From contig DETV01000033.1 in the NCBI GenBank assembly GCA_002361775.1, forward strand, positions 8,653 to 22,654: a stretch of DNA of 14,002 nt. The letters run 5' to 3'. Below are positions 13,867 through 14,002 of this stretch, in pieces. The notes below the pieces were generated by a model. The model searched no databases. It saw only the letters and a list, made by a program, of their open reading frames with translations, and was not told the DNA's origin. Position 1 is the stretch's first letter; each line of letters begins with the position of its first letter. Both the position numbers and the translations under genes were made by a program. The DNA comes from Eubacterium sp. UBA3279 (GTDB lineage Bacteria; Bacillota; Clostridia; Lachnospirales; Lachnospiraceae).

Positions 13867-13939
13867 AAAAAAAGAATTTTAAAAAAAATAGAAAAAATTC
13901 AAAAAAGGTGTTGACATTTGCGGATAGCTATAATATAAT
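13867..13939 (+). promoter_or_regulatory. Very strong tRNA promoter with A-tract UP element
   Basis: A perfect TTGACA (13911-13916), a 17-bp spacer and a perfect TATAAT (13934-13939) match the sigma-A consensus at all twelve positions. Upstream, A-tracts begin near 13867, 13881, 13892 and 13901. These are spaced roughly one helical turn apart and suit an UP element or bent DNA. Transcription would start near 13946. Confidence 0.92.
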
Positions 13940-13943
13940 ACGT

Positions 13944-13974
13944 CTTGTGTTGAGCGAGAGATGCTTAACACAAG
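13944..13974 (+). other. tRNA leader hairpin
   Basis: CTTGTGTTGAGC (13944-13955) and GCTTAACACAAG (13963-13974) form a 12-bp stem with one G-U pair and a 7-base loop. It begins at about the predicted transcription start and ends 6 bases before the tRNA. It has no U-tract. Confidence 0.7.
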
Positions 13975-13980
13975 AGAAAA

Positions 13981-14002
13981 CGGGGTGTGGCTCAGCTTGG
14001 CT
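13981..14002 (+). tRNA. 5' end of tRNA-Pro (partial)
   Basis: The last 22 bases match the start of bacterial tRNA-Pro: acceptor CGGGGTG with the diagnostic C1, then TG, and the D-arm opening GCTCAGCTTGG. The anticodon lies beyond the window. It is probably the first gene of a tRNA operon driven by the strong promoter upstream. Confidence 0.85.

Noticed and set aside
13874..13899. GAATTTT/AAAATTC pairing after the last phosphoesterase gene as a terminator
   Set aside because: All-AT stem with no T-run after it; better explained as A-tracts upstream of the tRNA promoter.
13929..13934. Alternative TATAAT in the tRNA promoter
   Set aside because: It gives only a 12-bp spacer from TTGACA; the second TATAAT at 13934-13939 gives exactly 17.
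1..14002. CRISPR arrays, prophage, insertion sequences, toxin-antitoxin or defence genes
   Set aside because: No regularly spaced direct repeats, transposase, integrase or defence motifs were seen; the window is mainly housekeeping genes.

Overview
The window looks like chromosomal housekeeping DNA from a low-to-mid GC Firmicute, most likely a Clostridia member of the Lachnospiraceae type. This rests on purine-rich GGAGG-type ribosome binding sites, sigma-A promoters with 17-bp spacers, tRNAs without an encoded CCA, TTAACA-type Pho boxes and the protein families present. No phage, plasmid, CRISPR or transposase signal was found. The species cannot be named from the sequence alone.

Layout. 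The left edge (1-18) is the 3' end of a tRNA, probably tRNA-Gly. A long hairpin (69-137) then separates it from apeB (M18 aminopeptidase, minus strand), whose upstream side carries a 162-bp structured element with 12-bp terminal inverted repeats (1541-1702). Rightward genes follow: a small DUF3784-like membrane protein, a terminator, and an alpha/beta hydrolase. Next is a phosphate module: a Pho box of 11-bp phased TTAACA-type repeats, an NptA-type Na+/phosphate cotransporter with a PhoU-like tail, and a PhoP/PhoR-type two-component system. A terminator that contains the stop codons of both converging genes separates phoR from mnmM (minus strand, tRNA wobble-uridine methyltransferase).

From 8281 a membrane-anchored CapA-like protein and a DUF1700/HAAS protein form a pair. 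The gene-poor stretch 10038-10353 holds a shared hairpin, a candidate minus-strand structured RNA with its own promoter, and the promoter and leader of a 56-residue Asn/Ser-rich gene (10354-10524) that has its own strong terminator. A single-domain rhodanese follows. A tightly packed set comes last: yfcE, a THUMP methyltransferase, an XTP/dITP pyrophosphatase and a YsnB-like phosphoesterase. The window ends at a very strong promoter, a leader hairpin and the 5' end of tRNA-Pro.

How the genes work together. The phosphate module is the clearest system: low phosphate would activate PhoR and PhoP, PhoP would bind the repeats, and the transporter and its own regulators would be induced. The last cluster groups nucleotide-pool cleaning, RNA methylation and phosphodiester hydrolysis. 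The least explained items are the minus-strand RNA candidate, the Asn/Ser-rich small protein and the inverted-repeat element.
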